From Micromonospora alfalfae (GTDB taxonomy: Bacteria; Actinomycetota; Actinomycetes; Mycobacteriales; Micromonosporaceae): 64,000 nucleotides of DNA. Under the pieces are notes generated by a model, which saw nothing but the letters and a program-made list of their open reading frames with translations, searched no databases and had not been told where the DNA came from. The translations under genes and the position numbers were made by a program. Positions 7,234-15,849 of this stretch are shown piece after piece. Each line of letters begins with the position of its first letter. The first letter of the stretch is position 1. The stretch spans positions 62,001 to 126,000 of the forward strand of contig NZ_JAKKFH010000019.1 in the NCBI RefSeq assembly GCF_022230925.1, in the 5' to 3' direction.

Positions 7234-8871
7234 TCAGCCGTTCTTCTTCTGGAACCGCTCGTACGCCTTGTTGACCAGCTCGATGTACTGGTCGGCGTTC
7301 TTGGCCTTCAGTTCGGCCACGTACGCGTCCCACTCGCTGAGGGGGCGCTGGCCCAGGGCGAACTTCAGGGTGTTCTGGGTGACGAAGTCCTTCAGTGGGG
7401 TCTCCCAGAGCGACACCTGCTCGCGTTCCTCGTCGGTGAACGGGCGCGGCGGGGGGACCTCCCTCGGCTTGCGGGCGTCCATCACCTTCTGGAACTCCAG
7501 CTCCTCCGGCGAGAAGAAGCCACGGACCAGGTCGGGGCTGCCGCCGTAGGCGAAGACGCCGTTCTGGAAGCCGAAGTCCTTCTGCAGGTGCTTGGGCGCC
7601 TTCGGGTTGAGGCCGAGGAAGTCGACGCCGGGGTTGAGCGTGCGCTTGCCGGACGCGTCCTTGGTGAAGGTGGTGCCCTCGATGCCCCAGCGGGCGAACT
7701 CCAGGCCCGCGTCCGAATACCACAACCAGTCGATGAACTGCATCATGGCCACGAAGTTCTTGCTCTCCCGGGCCTTCGTGGAGATCATGATGCCGTTCTC
7801 CAGGCGGGGGAACGGGTTGACCTCACCGGCCGGGCCGATCGGCAGCGGGATCTTGGCCATCTTGGCGTTCGGCAGGGTCTTGGCCAGGTCGGGCCGGTGG
7901 TTGTTGACCAGGGTCTGCGCGTTGCCGGTGACCATGAAGGACTTGCCGTTGGCGAGCTTCTGGCGCGCCTGGTCGTCGGTCTGGGTGAAGCTCTCCGGGT
8001 CGAGCAGACCCTCGGCGACGAGCTTGTGCAGGAACGTGACCATCTGCTTGTACTGGTCGGACGAGCCGGTGTAACTGAACTTCTTCGCCGCCGGGTCCCA
8101 GGTGGCGTGCTGGAAGTCCCAGCCCGCGTAGGTGCCGTGAGCCGAGCCGAGGATGTTCAGCAGCGCGCCGGTCGGATTGGGCTTGCTGAAGAGGTCGGAG
8201 TACGGGTAGACGTTCGGGTACTTCGCCTTCATCGCCTTCATCACGGTGTACAACTCGTCCCAGGTCTTCGGGACGGCCAGGTTCAGCTCCTGCATGATGT
8301 CGGTGCGCACCAGCACCGTGTAGTCCTGCGTGGGCTTCTCGTGCAGGCCGGGCAGCAGGTAGAACTTACCGTCGGATTGCCGCAGGTTGTCGATCTCCGG
8401 CTGGAGGTTCCACTTGCTGATCTTGTCCTTGAGGTTCGGCATCAGATCCAGGTAGTCGCTCACCGGGAGGATCGCCCCGGAGGCCACGAACGCGTCCTCC
8501 TGCGGGTGGTACGTCTTCGGGATGATCAGCGGAGCGTCGCCGGCGCCGATCAGCAGGCTGCGCTTCTGCTCGTAGTCGCTCAGCGGCACGGCCACCGGAT
8601 CGATCTTGACATTGGTCCGCTTGGTGAGCTCCGACCAGAACAGCCAGTCTTCCTTGAGCGGGTAGAACGTGTGGTTGTTGTAGAGGGTGGAGAAGGAGAG
8701 CGCCTCGGTGGCCTTGAACTGGTCGCCGATGCCGTAGTTGGCCATCGCGCCGACCCGGTTCTCGGAGAGGTCCGTCGACTCACCGGGGTCCTCGGAACAG
8801 GCGGTGGCAAGGGATAGCGCGAGCAGACCCGCTGTGGCTACCGCCACGCGGCGCCACGTCTTGTGGAGCAT
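7234..8871 (-). CDS. ABC transporter sugar-binding lipoprotein (LplA/YtcQ-like)
   Basis: Extracellular solute-binding protein, probably for aldouronates or xylo-oligosaccharides. The start at 8871 is chosen because a strong GAAAGGACGAG site precedes it and it begins the lipoprotein signal MLHKTWRRVAVATAG, ending in a lipobox-like LATAC with the modified Cys about residue 25; an in-frame ATG at 8928 would put 19 residues before the signal. The mature protein of about 520 residues is long, as in the LplA/YtcQ subgroup of the CUT1 family. It ends in ELVNKAYERFQKKNG. It lies downstream of the two permeases and upstream of yesL. The operon encodes no ATPase, so a shared MsmK-like ATPase elsewhere is expected. 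Confidence 0.9.
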   Translation of the reverse strand: MLHKTWRRVAVATAGLLALSLATACSEDPGESTDLSENRVGAMANYGIGDQFKATEALSFSTLYNNHTFYPLKEDWLFWSELTKRTNVKIDPVAVPLSDYEQKRSLLIGAGDAPLIIPKTYHPQEDAFVASGAILPVSDYLDLMPNLKDKISKWNLQPEIDNLRQSDGKFYLLPGLHEKPTQDYTVLVRTDIMQELNLAVPKTWDELYTVMKAMKAKYPNVYPYSDLFSKPNPTGALLNILGSAHGTYAGWDFQHATWDPAAKKFSYTGSSDQYKQMVTFLHKLVAEGLLDPESFTQTDDQARQKLANGKSFMVTGNAQTLVNNHRPDLAKTLPNAKMAKIPLPIGPAGEVNPFPRLENGIMISTKARESKNFVAMMQFIDWLWYSDAGLEFARWGIEGTTFTKDASGKRTLNPGVDFLGLNPKAPKHLQKDFGFQNGVFAYGGSPDLVRGFFSPEELEFQKVMDARKPREVPPPRPFTDEEREQVSLWETPLKDFVTQNTLKFALGQRPLSEWDAYVAELKAKNADQYIELVNKAYERFQKKNG

Positions 8872-8924
8872 GGCTCGTCCTTTCGGTGGTGGGGTTCGGA
8901 GGTGCAGCGGTGCGGCGCTCGCCG

Positions 8925-9836
8925 TCATCCCTTGACCGCGCCGAGCATGACGCCGCGGACGAAGTACCGCTGAACGAAGGGGTAGACCGCCAGGATCGGC
9001 AGTGTGGTGAGCACGATCGTCACGGCCTGGAGGGTTGCCGCGGCCTGCACGACGTCGGCGGCGGCGGCGCCAGACTGCTGTGCGTCAGTGGCGCCCGCGA
9101 TGAGATTGCGGAGGTACACGGTGACCGGCAGCAGATCCTGCTGGTCGATGTAGAGAAACGCGGTGAACCACGAGTTCCAGAAGGAGACCGCGTAGAAGAG
9201 CACCATCGTCGCGATGATCGCCTTCGACAGCGGCAACACGATCCGCAGCAGGATGCCGTACGTGTTCAGCCCGTCGACCGCCGCGGCCTCCTCCAACTCG
9301 CTCGGCAGGCTCTCGAAGAACGCCTTCATGACCAGCAGGTTGAACACGCTGATGGCATTGGGGATCACCACGGCCCAGATGGTGTTCTTCATGCCCAGGC
9401 TGGTGACCAGCACGTAGTTGGGAATCAGGCCGCCGGAGAAGAACATGGTGAACAGCGCGACACCGATGAGGAAGGTGCGCCCCTTGAGCTGCGGCTTGGA
9501 CAGCACGTAGGCGTAACAGGTGGTCAGCACGATCGAGATGAGCGTGGCGACCACGGTGTACACCACAGTGTTGCGGTAGTTCGTCCAGAACAACGCGTCC
9601 GACATCAGCAGCTTGTAAGCGGTCAGGTCGAACCCACGCGGGAAGATGGTCACCTTGCCGGCGATGATGTACGCCTCTTCGCTGAGCGAGCGGGCGACGA
9701 TGTTGAGGAACGGGTACAGCGTCGCCACCACGACGCCGATCAGGACGACCGTGTTGACGACTCGGAAGACCCGGTAACCCCGGCTGTCATCCGGCCCGCG
9801 GGTCTTCGGGGCGTCGGTCTTCGTACCGAGGATCAC
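8925..9836 (-). CDS. CUT1 sugar ABC permease, LplC/YtcP-like
   Basis: Inner-membrane subunit of the sugar importer, 303 residues with six predicted TM segments. The first is around VVLIGVVVATLYPFLNIV. The cytoplasmic EAA loop is ELEEAAAVDGLNTYGILLRI, which contacts the ATPase. The C-terminal VQRYFVRGVMLGAVKG is typical of the MalG-like half. The start is the GTG at 9836, overlapping the upstream permease stop by 4 bp (GTGA); longer readings would run through the partner gene in another frame. It pairs with the gene at 9833-10822. Confidence 0.92.
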   Translation of the reverse strand: MILGTKTDAPKTRGPDDSRGYRVFRVVNTVVLIGVVVATLYPFLNIVARSLSEEAYIIAGKVTIFPRGFDLTAYKLLMSDALFWTNYRNTVVYTVVATLISIVLTTCYAYVLSKPQLKGRTFLIGVALFTMFFSGGLIPNYVLVTSLGMKNTIWAVVIPNAISVFNLLVMKAFFESLPSELEEAAAVDGLNTYGILLRIVLPLSKAIIATMVLFYAVSFWNSWFTAFLYIDQQDLLPVTVYLRNLIAGATDAQQSGAAAADVVQAAATLQAVTIVLTTLPILAVYPFVQRYFVRGVMLGAVKG

Positions 9837-10822
9837 CACAGGCTCGTCCCCACCGTGCGCCGGGAGATGACGTTCGCCGACAGGACGAGGACCAGCCCGA
9901 TCACCGCCTCGAAGAGGCCGATGGCGGCCGCGTAGCTGAAGTTGCTCGACTGGAAGCCCATCCGGAACAGATAGGTGGAGACCACGTCGGCGGTCGGGTA
10001 CGTCAACGGGTTGTAGAGCAGCAGGATCTTCTCGAACCCGACCGCCAGGAAGCTGCCGATGTTGAGGATCAGCAACGTCACCATCGTCGGACGGATGCCG
10101 GGCAACGTGACGTGCCAGGTCTGGCGCAGCCGGCCGGCGCCGTCGATGCGGGCGGCCTCGTACAGGTCCTCGTCGATGGTGGTGAGGGCGGCGAGGTAGA
10201 GGATCGTGCCCCAGCCGACGGTCTGCCAGACCTCGGACGAGACGTAGATGGTGCGGAACCACTCCGGTCTCTGCAGGAACGCCACCGGGTCGCCGCCGAA
10301 CAGTTTGACGAGCTGGTTGGCCGTGCCCTCGATCGAGGTCAGCTGCATGACCATCGCCGCCACGATCACTATCGACAGGAAGTGCGGCAGGTAGGAGACG
10401 GACTGGACGAACCGCTTGAAGCGGCGGGCCCGGACCTCGTTGAGCAGCAGCGCCAACACGATGGGCAGCGGGAAGCAGAACAGCAGGGTCAGCGTCCCGA
10501 GCACCAGGGTGTTGGTGAACACCTCCCAGAACGTCGGGTCGGTGAGGAACATCCGGAAGTAGCGCAACCCGACCCAGTACTCACCGAAGATGTTGCCGCC
10601 CGGTTTGAACCGACGGAAGGCGATGATGTTGCCGAGCATCGGCAGATACCGGAAGACCAGGAAGAACAGCAGCGGCAGAATGGTGAGGGAGTAGAGCTGC
10701 CAGTCCCGGCGCAGTGCCTGTCGCCAACTGCGACCGCGTCGTGGCGAGCGCGGGGCAGGGCTCTGCGCCTGCTTGGGAGAGCTCGGCGGCGCCGGCGGCG
10801 GTGGCCGCAGGGTGGATGTCAT
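9833..10822 (-). CDS. CUT1 sugar ABC permease, LplB-like
   Basis: Partner permease of 329 residues with a proline-rich cytoplasmic N-terminus (about 45 residues) and six TM segments starting at YSLTILPLLFFLVFRYLPML. The subgroup signature FRRFKPGGNIFGEYWVGL sits in the first periplasmic loop. The EAA motif is YEAARIDGAGRLRQTWHVTL. LplB-type proteins of this kind go with LplA/YtcQ-type binding proteins rather than the classical maltose system. The gene starts 11 bp after GH3 on the same strand and overlaps the next permease by 4 bp. Confidence 0.92.
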   Translation of the reverse strand: MTSTLRPPPPAPPSSPKQAQSPAPRSPRRGRSWRQALRRDWQLYSLTILPLLFFLVFRYLPMLGNIIAFRRFKPGGNIFGEYWVGLRYFRMFLTDPTFWEVFTNTLVLGTLTLLFCFPLPIVLALLLNEVRARRFKRFVQSVSYLPHFLSIVIVAAMVMQLTSIEGTANQLVKLFGGDPVAFLQRPEWFRTIYVSSEVWQTVGWGTILYLAALTTIDEDLYEAARIDGAGRLRQTWHVTLPGIRPTMVTLLILNIGSFLAVGFEKILLLYNPLTYPTADVVSTYLFRMGFQSSNFSYAAAIGLFEAVIGLVLVLSANVISRRTVGTSLW

Positions 10823-10833
10823 CCTCGACCCTC

Positions 10834-13197
10834 CTATGCCGACTGTGGAACGGCCACGAGGGGCTCGACCCGCACCGAGGTGAGCAGTTCCCGCTCGTAG
10901 CCGACCTGGCGCTCGGTGCCGACCAGTCGCAGCGGCAGGGCCGCCGCCACGTCGCCGCTCGATCGGCCGAACCGCAGCTCGACGTCGCCGGGCTCGACGA
11001 TCCGTTGGCCGGTCAGCCCGGTGAACGACGCCACGTCGGCCGGTACGCCGAACGTCACGTGTGCCGCCTCGCCGGGCGCCAACGGCAGCCGGGTGTAGCC
11101 GATCAGCCGGACCACCGGACGGGTGGTCTGCGCGACCGGGTCGTGCAGGTAGAGCTGCACGATCTCGGTGCCGGCCCGCTCACCGGTGTTGGCCACGGTG
11201 ATCCGCACCCGCACCTCGCCGTCGACCGGCCAGGCAGTCGGATCTTCGCGCGGTTCGACCACCGTCGCGTCGGACCACTCGAAGGTGGTGTAGCTCAGCC
11301 CGTGGCCGAACGGGTACGCCGGGGTCGGGTCGATCGAGGAGACCTTGTTGCGTCGGCCGAGCGGCGGCGCCAGGTAGGTGCTCGGCAGCCCGCCGGCGTC
11401 GCGGGGAACGCTGACCGGCAACCGCCCGGAGGGATCGACCGCGCCGGTGAGCACCTCGGCGAGCGCCTGCCCACCGAGCTGACCGAGGAAGAACGCCTGC
11501 ACCACGGCCGCCGCGCCGTCGAACTCCGGACCGAGCGCGTACGGGCGGCCGGCCAGAGAGACCAGGACGACCGGGGTGCCGGTGGCGAGGACGGCGCGGA
11601 CGAGGTCGCTCTGCACGCCGGGTAGTCGCAGGTCGACGGCGTCGCAGCCCTCACCGGAGGTGCCCCGGCCGAACATTCCCGCCCGGTCGCCGACGGCCAG
11701 CACGCACACGTCGGCGGCAGTGGCCGCGGCGACCGCGGCCGGGATACCCGAGGTGTCCTCGCCGGTGATGGCGCAGCCCGGCTCGTGAGTGAGCAGCGGG
11801 ACGCGTCGGGCCAACTCGTCGCGCAGGGTGGGGATGCGCAGGCCGAGCCCGTAGTCGCTGTGGTGGACGCCCACGTGGTTGGGAAACGAATAGCAGCCGA
11901 GCATGGCCATCGGGTCGTCGGCGAGCGGACCGACCAGGGCGACCCGGCTACCCACTGACAGCGGGAGGACGCGGGCGTTGCGCAGCAGGACGACTGACTC
12001 CCGGGCGAGGCGAAGGGCCACGTCCTGGCTGGCCTCGTCGTCGAAGCGCAGGGACGCCACGTCGTCGGGCAGTTCCCGCCAGCCCTCGTCGAGCAGACCG
12101 AGCTCGATCTTCTGGATCAGCACCCGACGCAGCGCGCAGTCGATCAGCGCCTCGTCGACCTCGCCGCGGCGAGCCGCCTGCACCAGCGGGTCGCCGAAGG
12201 CATCCACCGTGGGCAACTCGACGTCGATTCCGGCCCGCAGGGCGAGCCGGGCCGCGTCGGCGGCATCCTCGGCGACTCCGTGCAGGGTCTGGAGGAACCG
12301 TACGGCGAAGTAGTCGGCCACCACGGTGCCGGTGAAGCCCCACTCGTCACGCAACAACCCGGTCAGCAGCCCACGGTCGGCCGCGACGGGCAGGCCGTCG
12401 ATCTCGGCGTAGGAGTTCATCACCGAGCGGGCGCCGCCGAGGCGCAGCGCCATCTCGAACGGCGGCAGAATGACGTCGGCCAGCTCGCGCCGACCCATCG
12501 GCACCGGCGCGAGGTTGCGTCCGCCTCGGGAGGCGGAGTAGCCGGCGAAGTGTTTCAGCGTGGCCACCACGCCGGCCCGCTCCAGGCCCCGCACGTAGGC
12601 GGCACCTGTCGTCCCGACCAGGTAGGGATCCTCGCCGATCGTCTCCTCGGTGCGGCCCCAGCGGTAGTCCCGGGTGACGTCCAGCACCGGGGCGAGGCCC
12701 TGATGCACACCGGCGGCGCGCATCGACCGCCCGATCCGGTCGGCCATCGCCTCGACCAGGTCGGGGTCGAAGGACGCGCCCCAGCTGAGCGGAGTCGGGT
12801 AGACGGTGGCCCGCCACGCCGCGAACCCGGTGAGGCACTCCTCGTGCACCTGCGCCGGGATGCCGAACCGGCTGGCGGCAACGATCTGCGCCTGCGAGGC
12901 CGCCAGCGACCGCGCGCCGGACACCGGGTCGACCGGGGCGGTGCCGAACGGGCGGGTCAACTGGCCCAACCCGTACTGGATGACAGTGCTCCACTGCGGC
13001 AACTCGCTGATCATGTCCGACTGGTGCGGTGCGACGCCCTCGCCGCTGGCGTCGGCGCCGACCCAGACCCCGACGAGCTGGGCGATCTTCTCTTCGACTG
13101 ACATCATCGGCAGGAGCGCCTCGGCTCGCTCGGTCGGCGACAGCCGCTGATCTCGCCACGGCGCGGTGCCGCCGTCCTCGAGCGACTGACTGCTCAT
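10834..13197 (-). CDS. GH3 beta-glycosidase, probable beta-xylosidase (BxlA-like)
   Basis: Exo-acting enzyme expected to release xylose from imported xylo-oligosaccharides, 787 residues, no signal peptide. Start at 13197 is preferred (AAGGGG site 9 nt upstream); an ATG at 13323 would put the operator and leader inside the protein. Domains: TIM barrel about 40-360, alpha/beta sandwich about 400-600 and a fibronectin III-like C-terminus. The nucleophile Asp is in TVVADYFAV, the acid/base Glu in GTSGEGCDAVDL. GRTEETIGEDPYL and LKHFAGYS are GH3 substrate-binding signatures. It is the first gene of the seven-gene operon, downstream of a consensus promoter and LacI-type operators. Beta-glucosidase or arabinofuranosidase activity is possible in this family; context favours xylosidase. 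Confidence 0.9.
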   Translation of the reverse strand: MSSQSLEDGGTAPWRDQRLSPTERAEALLPMMSVEEKIAQLVGVWVGADASGEGVAPHQSDMISELPQWSTVIQYGLGQLTRPFGTAPVDPVSGARSLAASQAQIVAASRFGIPAQVHEECLTGFAAWRATVYPTPLSWGASFDPDLVEAMADRIGRSMRAAGVHQGLAPVLDVTRDYRWGRTEETIGEDPYLVGTTGAAYVRGLERAGVVATLKHFAGYSASRGGRNLAPVPMGRRELADVILPPFEMALRLGGARSVMNSYAEIDGLPVAADRGLLTGLLRDEWGFTGTVVADYFAVRFLQTLHGVAEDAADAARLALRAGIDVELPTVDAFGDPLVQAARRGEVDEALIDCALRRVLIQKIELGLLDEGWRELPDDVASLRFDDEASQDVALRLARESVVLLRNARVLPLSVGSRVALVGPLADDPMAMLGCYSFPNHVGVHHSDYGLGLRIPTLRDELARRVPLLTHEPGCAITGEDTSGIPAAVAAATAADVCVLAVGDRAGMFGRGTSGEGCDAVDLRLPGVQSDLVRAVLATGTPVVLVSLAGRPYALGPEFDGAAAVVQAFFLGQLGGQALAEVLTGAVDPSGRLPVSVPRDAGGLPSTYLAPPLGRRNKVSSIDPTPAYPFGHGLSYTTFEWSDATVVEPREDPTAWPVDGEVRVRITVANTGERAGTEIVQLYLHDPVAQTTRPVVRLIGYTRLPLAPGEAAHVTFGVPADVASFTGLTGQRIVEPGDVELRFGRSSGDVAAALPLRLVGTERQVGYERELLTSVRVEPLVAVPQSA

Positions 13198-13271
13198 GCC
13201 CTGACCCCTTAGCTCCGGCCACATCCCCGTGCCCTGGTGGAACCGGCTCGGTGGCGGACCTTTCTCACGAT

Positions 13272-13291
13272 CCGAAACTTTCCGGAAACCT
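13272..13291. promoter_or_regulatory. LacI-type operator of the GH3-led operon
   Basis: CCGAAACTTTCCGGAAACCT contains GAAAC-TTTC, close to the perfect palindrome at 13485-13497, and a second palindrome TTTCCGGAAA. It lies about 10-30 bp downstream of the expected transcription start of the GH3 operon, a position suited to repression. The 3' twelve bases recur at 2108-2119 before the CE1 esterase. Confidence 0.6.
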
Positions 13292-13307
13292 GCGTAACCT
13301 TTTCGGC

Positions 13308-13336
13308 AACCTAAGTGGCCCATCGATGCCTGTCAA
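13308..13336 (-). promoter_or_regulatory. sigma70-type promoter of the GH3-led operon
   Basis: On the minus strand TTGACA (13336-13331), a 17-bp spacer and TAGGTT (13313-13308) match a housekeeping actinobacterial promoter. Transcription would start near 13301, leaving a leader of about 100 nt before the GH3 start. The operator at 13272-13291 sits just downstream. Confidence 0.65.
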
Positions 13337-13484
13337 GAGTCTCAATCGGACTACCAGAGGGTGTTTCCTGCACACGGTGACCCCATCATCGGCGCTCCGT
13401 CGTCGACAAGCCGCGCAATGTCCGTGAATGCGCAGTCCGGCTGCCGCACACACTGGCGTGAATGTCTCATCATGTTAAGGTCGC

Positions 13485-13497
13485 CCGAAACTTTCGG
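13485..13497. promoter_or_regulatory. perfect LacI-type operator before the lacI gene
   Basis: CCGAAA-C-TTTCGG is a perfect 6-1-6 inverted repeat 18 bp before the chosen start of the LacI gene, pointing to autoregulation. GAAAC-TTTC palindromes are known from xylan-gene promoters of streptomycetes (recalled, not checked). The rest of the 13198-13515 intergenic stretch holds the GH3 promoter and operator and no other feature I can support. Confidence 0.65.
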
Positions 13498-13515
13498 ATG
13501 TTGTATGAGGCCGCG

Positions 13516-14553
13516 ATGACAGAGCACCGCCCGCTCGACCCACCCGCCTCCACCACCATCGCGACCATCGCCAACGATGTCGGCGTCTCGGTCGCGACCG
13601 TGTCCAAGGTCCTCAACGGACGCGGCGACGTCGCCCCCGGCACCAGAGCCCGGGTGGAGGCGAGCCTCGACCGCCACCAGTACCAGCGCCGCGCCCGGCG
13701 ACACGCGACCAGCGGCGGCCGGGTGGACCTCGTGTTCCACGAGTTCGACACGGGTTGGGCGATGGAGATCCTGCGGGGCGTCGAGGCGGTGACCTCGGCG
13801 GCCGGCATCGGGCTGTCGATCGCCCAGCTCGACGGCGCGCACCGCCCGCCGACACGATGGTTGGAGGCGTTACTCGCCGACCGCCCCCTGGGCGTGGTGT
13901 TCGTCCTCTCCCACCTGGCCGAGGCCCAACAACAGCACCTGCGCCGGCAGGGCATTCCGTTCGTCGTCGTCGACACCGACAGTGCCACCTCGGCCTCCGT
14001 GCCGACCGTCGGGTCGAACAACTGGAACGGTGGCCTGCTCGCCGCCCGGCACCTGCTGGAGCTGGGGCACCGACGGATCGCCATCATCTCCGGGCCACCC
14101 GACGTGCTGTGCAGCCGAGCCCGCGCCGCCGGCTTCCAGTCGGCCCACGACGAAGCCGGGATAGTGGTCGACCGCGAGCTGATCCGCTACGGCAGTTTCT
14201 CCGCCGGAGCCGGGCACGCCCACGGGCTGCAACTACTCCAGCGGCCGGACCGACCCACGGCGATCTTCGCCGGGTCGGACATCCAGGCCATGGGAGTGCT
14301 CCGGGCCGCCCGTCAGTGCGGCCTGCGAGTGCCCGAGGACCTCTCGGTGATCGGGTACGACAACCTGCCGGTCTCGGCCTGGACCGACCCGGCGCTCACC
14401 ACGATCAACCAGCCGTTGCGCGACATGGCCGGCATCGCCACCCAGATGTTGCTGGACCTGACCAGGGGAAACGAGCCGGCTACCAGCCGGATCGACCTGG
14501 TGACCGAGCTGGTCGTCCGGGAGAGCACCGCGCCCCCCGCCCACCCGCACTGA
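13516..14553 (+). CDS. LacI-family transcriptional repressor of the xylan locus
   Basis: DNA-binding regulator with an N-terminal LacI helix-turn-helix (TIATIANDVGVSVATVSKVL, residues about 14-33) followed by the hinge and a periplasmic-binding-protein-like sugar sensor ending in LVVRESTAPPAHPH. The start at 13516 leaves the palindrome outside the gene; in-frame ATGs at 13462 and 13498 are alternatives, but the first would put the operator within the coding region. It is divergent from the GH3-led operon and 21 bp upstream of CE7. The likely inducer is a xylo-oligosaccharide or aldouronate (inference, by analogy with streptomycete BxlR). Confidence 0.88.
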   Translation: MTEHRPLDPPASTTIATIANDVGVSVATVSKVLNGRGDVAPGTRARVEASLDRHQYQRRARRHATSGGRVDLVFHEFDTGWAMEILRGVEAVTSAAGIGLSIAQLDGAHRPPTRWLEALLADRPLGVVFVLSHLAEAQQQHLRRQGIPFVVVDTDSATSASVPTVGSNNWNGGLLAARHLLELGHRRIAIISGPPDVLCSRARAAGFQSAHDEAGIVVDRELIRYGSFSAGAGHAHGLQLLQRPDRPTAIFAGSDIQAMGVLRAARQCGLRVPEDLSVIGYDNLPVSAWTDPALTTINQPLRDMAGIATQMLLDLTRGNEPATSRIDLVTELVVRESTAPPAHPH

Positions 14554-14574
14554 CCCCGGCCCCTGCGAGGACCC

Positions 14575-15573
14575 GTGCCCCACTCCGCCTCCACCTTCGA
14601 CGAGCTCCAGCGGTACGCACCCGAGGTCGCCGAACCCGACGACTTCGACGAGTTCTGGCGGGACACGCTCGCCGAGGCAGCCGCCGTACCGGTGCTCGTC
14701 GACGTCCGCTCCGAACCCACCGACCTGCGGCTGCTCGACTCCTGGGACGTCTCGTTCGCCGGCTTCGGCGGTGACCCGGTCCGCGCCTGGTACACGCGCC
14801 CGGCCGGGGTTCGAGAGGCGCTGCCGGCCGTGGTCGAGTACGCCGGCTACGGACGCGGGCGCGGCCTGCCCCACGAGCGGCCGACCTGGGCGGTGGCCGG
14901 GTACGCGCACCTGCTGATGGACAACCGGGGCCAGGCGGGGCAGCACGGCGCCGGGGACACCCCCGACCCGCACGGCGCGCCCGGCGGACCCTGGCCGGCC
15001 ACCTGGGGGATCCTCGATCCGCGCGACTACCACTACCGCCGTCTGATCACCGACGCGGTGCGGGCTGTCGAGGCGGTCCGCGCGCTGCCGGGGGTCGACG
15101 GTGACCGGGTCACTGTGGTCGGCAACAGCCAGGGCGGCGGCATCGCCCTGGCGGTGGCGGGTCTCGTCGAGGATCTCAGCGCGGTGCTGACCACCGCCCC
15201 GTTCCTGTGCGACATGCGCCGGGCCGTCGCGCTCACCGACCTCGCGCCGTACGGAGAGATCGCCCGGTACCTCGCTGTGCACCGGGAGGCCGAGCAGACG
15301 GTGTGGCGCACGTTGTCCTATGTCGACGGGGTGAGCTTCGCGCGTCGGGCGACGGCTCCGGCGCACTTCGGGGTGGGCCAACGCGACACGGTCTGCCCGC
15401 CGCGAACCGCCTTCGCCGCCTACAACCACTACGGCGCCGCGAACGGGAGGCCGGTCCCGCCCGAGCGGGAGATGCACGTCTACCCGTTCAACGGCCATGA
15501 GGGCGGCGAGGCCGTGCACGTCCGGCGTCAGCTTCGCTGGCTGCGTTCCGTGCTCCATCCAGGCCGGGAGTAG
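14575..15573 (+). CDS. CE7 acetylxylan esterase / cephalosporin-C deacetylase family
   Basis: Cytoplasmic deacetylase expected to strip acetyl groups from imported xylo-oligosaccharides, 332 residues with no signal peptide. AXE1-family features: DFDEFWRDTL near the N-terminus, the RGQ-type motif DNRGQAGQHG, nucleophile Ser in VVGNSQGGGIAL, Asp in GQRDTVCPP and His in FNGHEGGE. Translation starts at GTG 14575 behind GAGGA. It follows the LacI gene by 21 bp and probably shares its transcript, so it would be induced with the operon. CE7 enzymes are usually promiscuous for small acetylated sugars. Confidence 0.9.
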   Translation: MPHSASTFDELQRYAPEVAEPDDFDEFWRDTLAEAAAVPVLVDVRSEPTDLRLLDSWDVSFAGFGGDPVRAWYTRPAGVREALPAVVEYAGYGRGRGLPHERPTWAVAGYAHLLMDNRGQAGQHGAGDTPDPHGAPGGPWPATWGILDPRDYHYRRLITDAVRAVEAVRALPGVDGDRVTVVGNSQGGGIALAVAGLVEDLSAVLTTAPFLCDMRRAVALTDLAPYGEIARYLAVHREAEQTVWRTLSYVDGVSFARRATAPAHFGVGQRDTVCPPRTAFAAYNHYGAANGRPVPPEREMHVYPFNGHEGGEAVHVRRQLRWLRSVLHPGRE

Positions 15574-15849
15574 CAGCCCAGGCATCGTTGAACGCCGATG
15601 CATTGCCGGTGTTAGCGATAACACGCTATGGTGCGTCAGGCGAGGTGCAGGGCACACTTCCGCCACGGCTCATCGGTCCGTCGCGCCAGACCCTCGACGA
15701 CCGGTGCCCACCCCGAACCGCCACGACCACCAGTGCAGACGTCCGGGCTCCTGGTCGTGCCGAGCACCCCACCTCCGCGTACCGCGTTCGTGGCGGCAAC
15801 CGTCTCCCGGTGGCCGCTGACGTCGCGCACCCCCACCAGAGGAAGTCCC
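15574..15849. promoter_or_regulatory. promoter region of the CE3-CBM2 gene with a 16-bp palindrome
   Basis: The gene-free stretch has one clear element: GTGTTA-GCGA-TAACAC (15609-15624), a 6-4-6 inverted repeat of the GTTAGCGCTAAC type common for LacI-family operators in actinobacteria. It differs from the GAAAC-TTTC site of the local repressor, so a second regulator may act here. I see no clear -10/-35 pair. Confidence 0.5.

Noticed and set aside
13198..13515. Extending GH3 to an ATG at 13323 and LacI to 13462
   Set aside because: Both longer starts would place palindromic operators or the GH3 promoter spacer within coding sequence; shorter starts have ribosome sites and match family N-termini.
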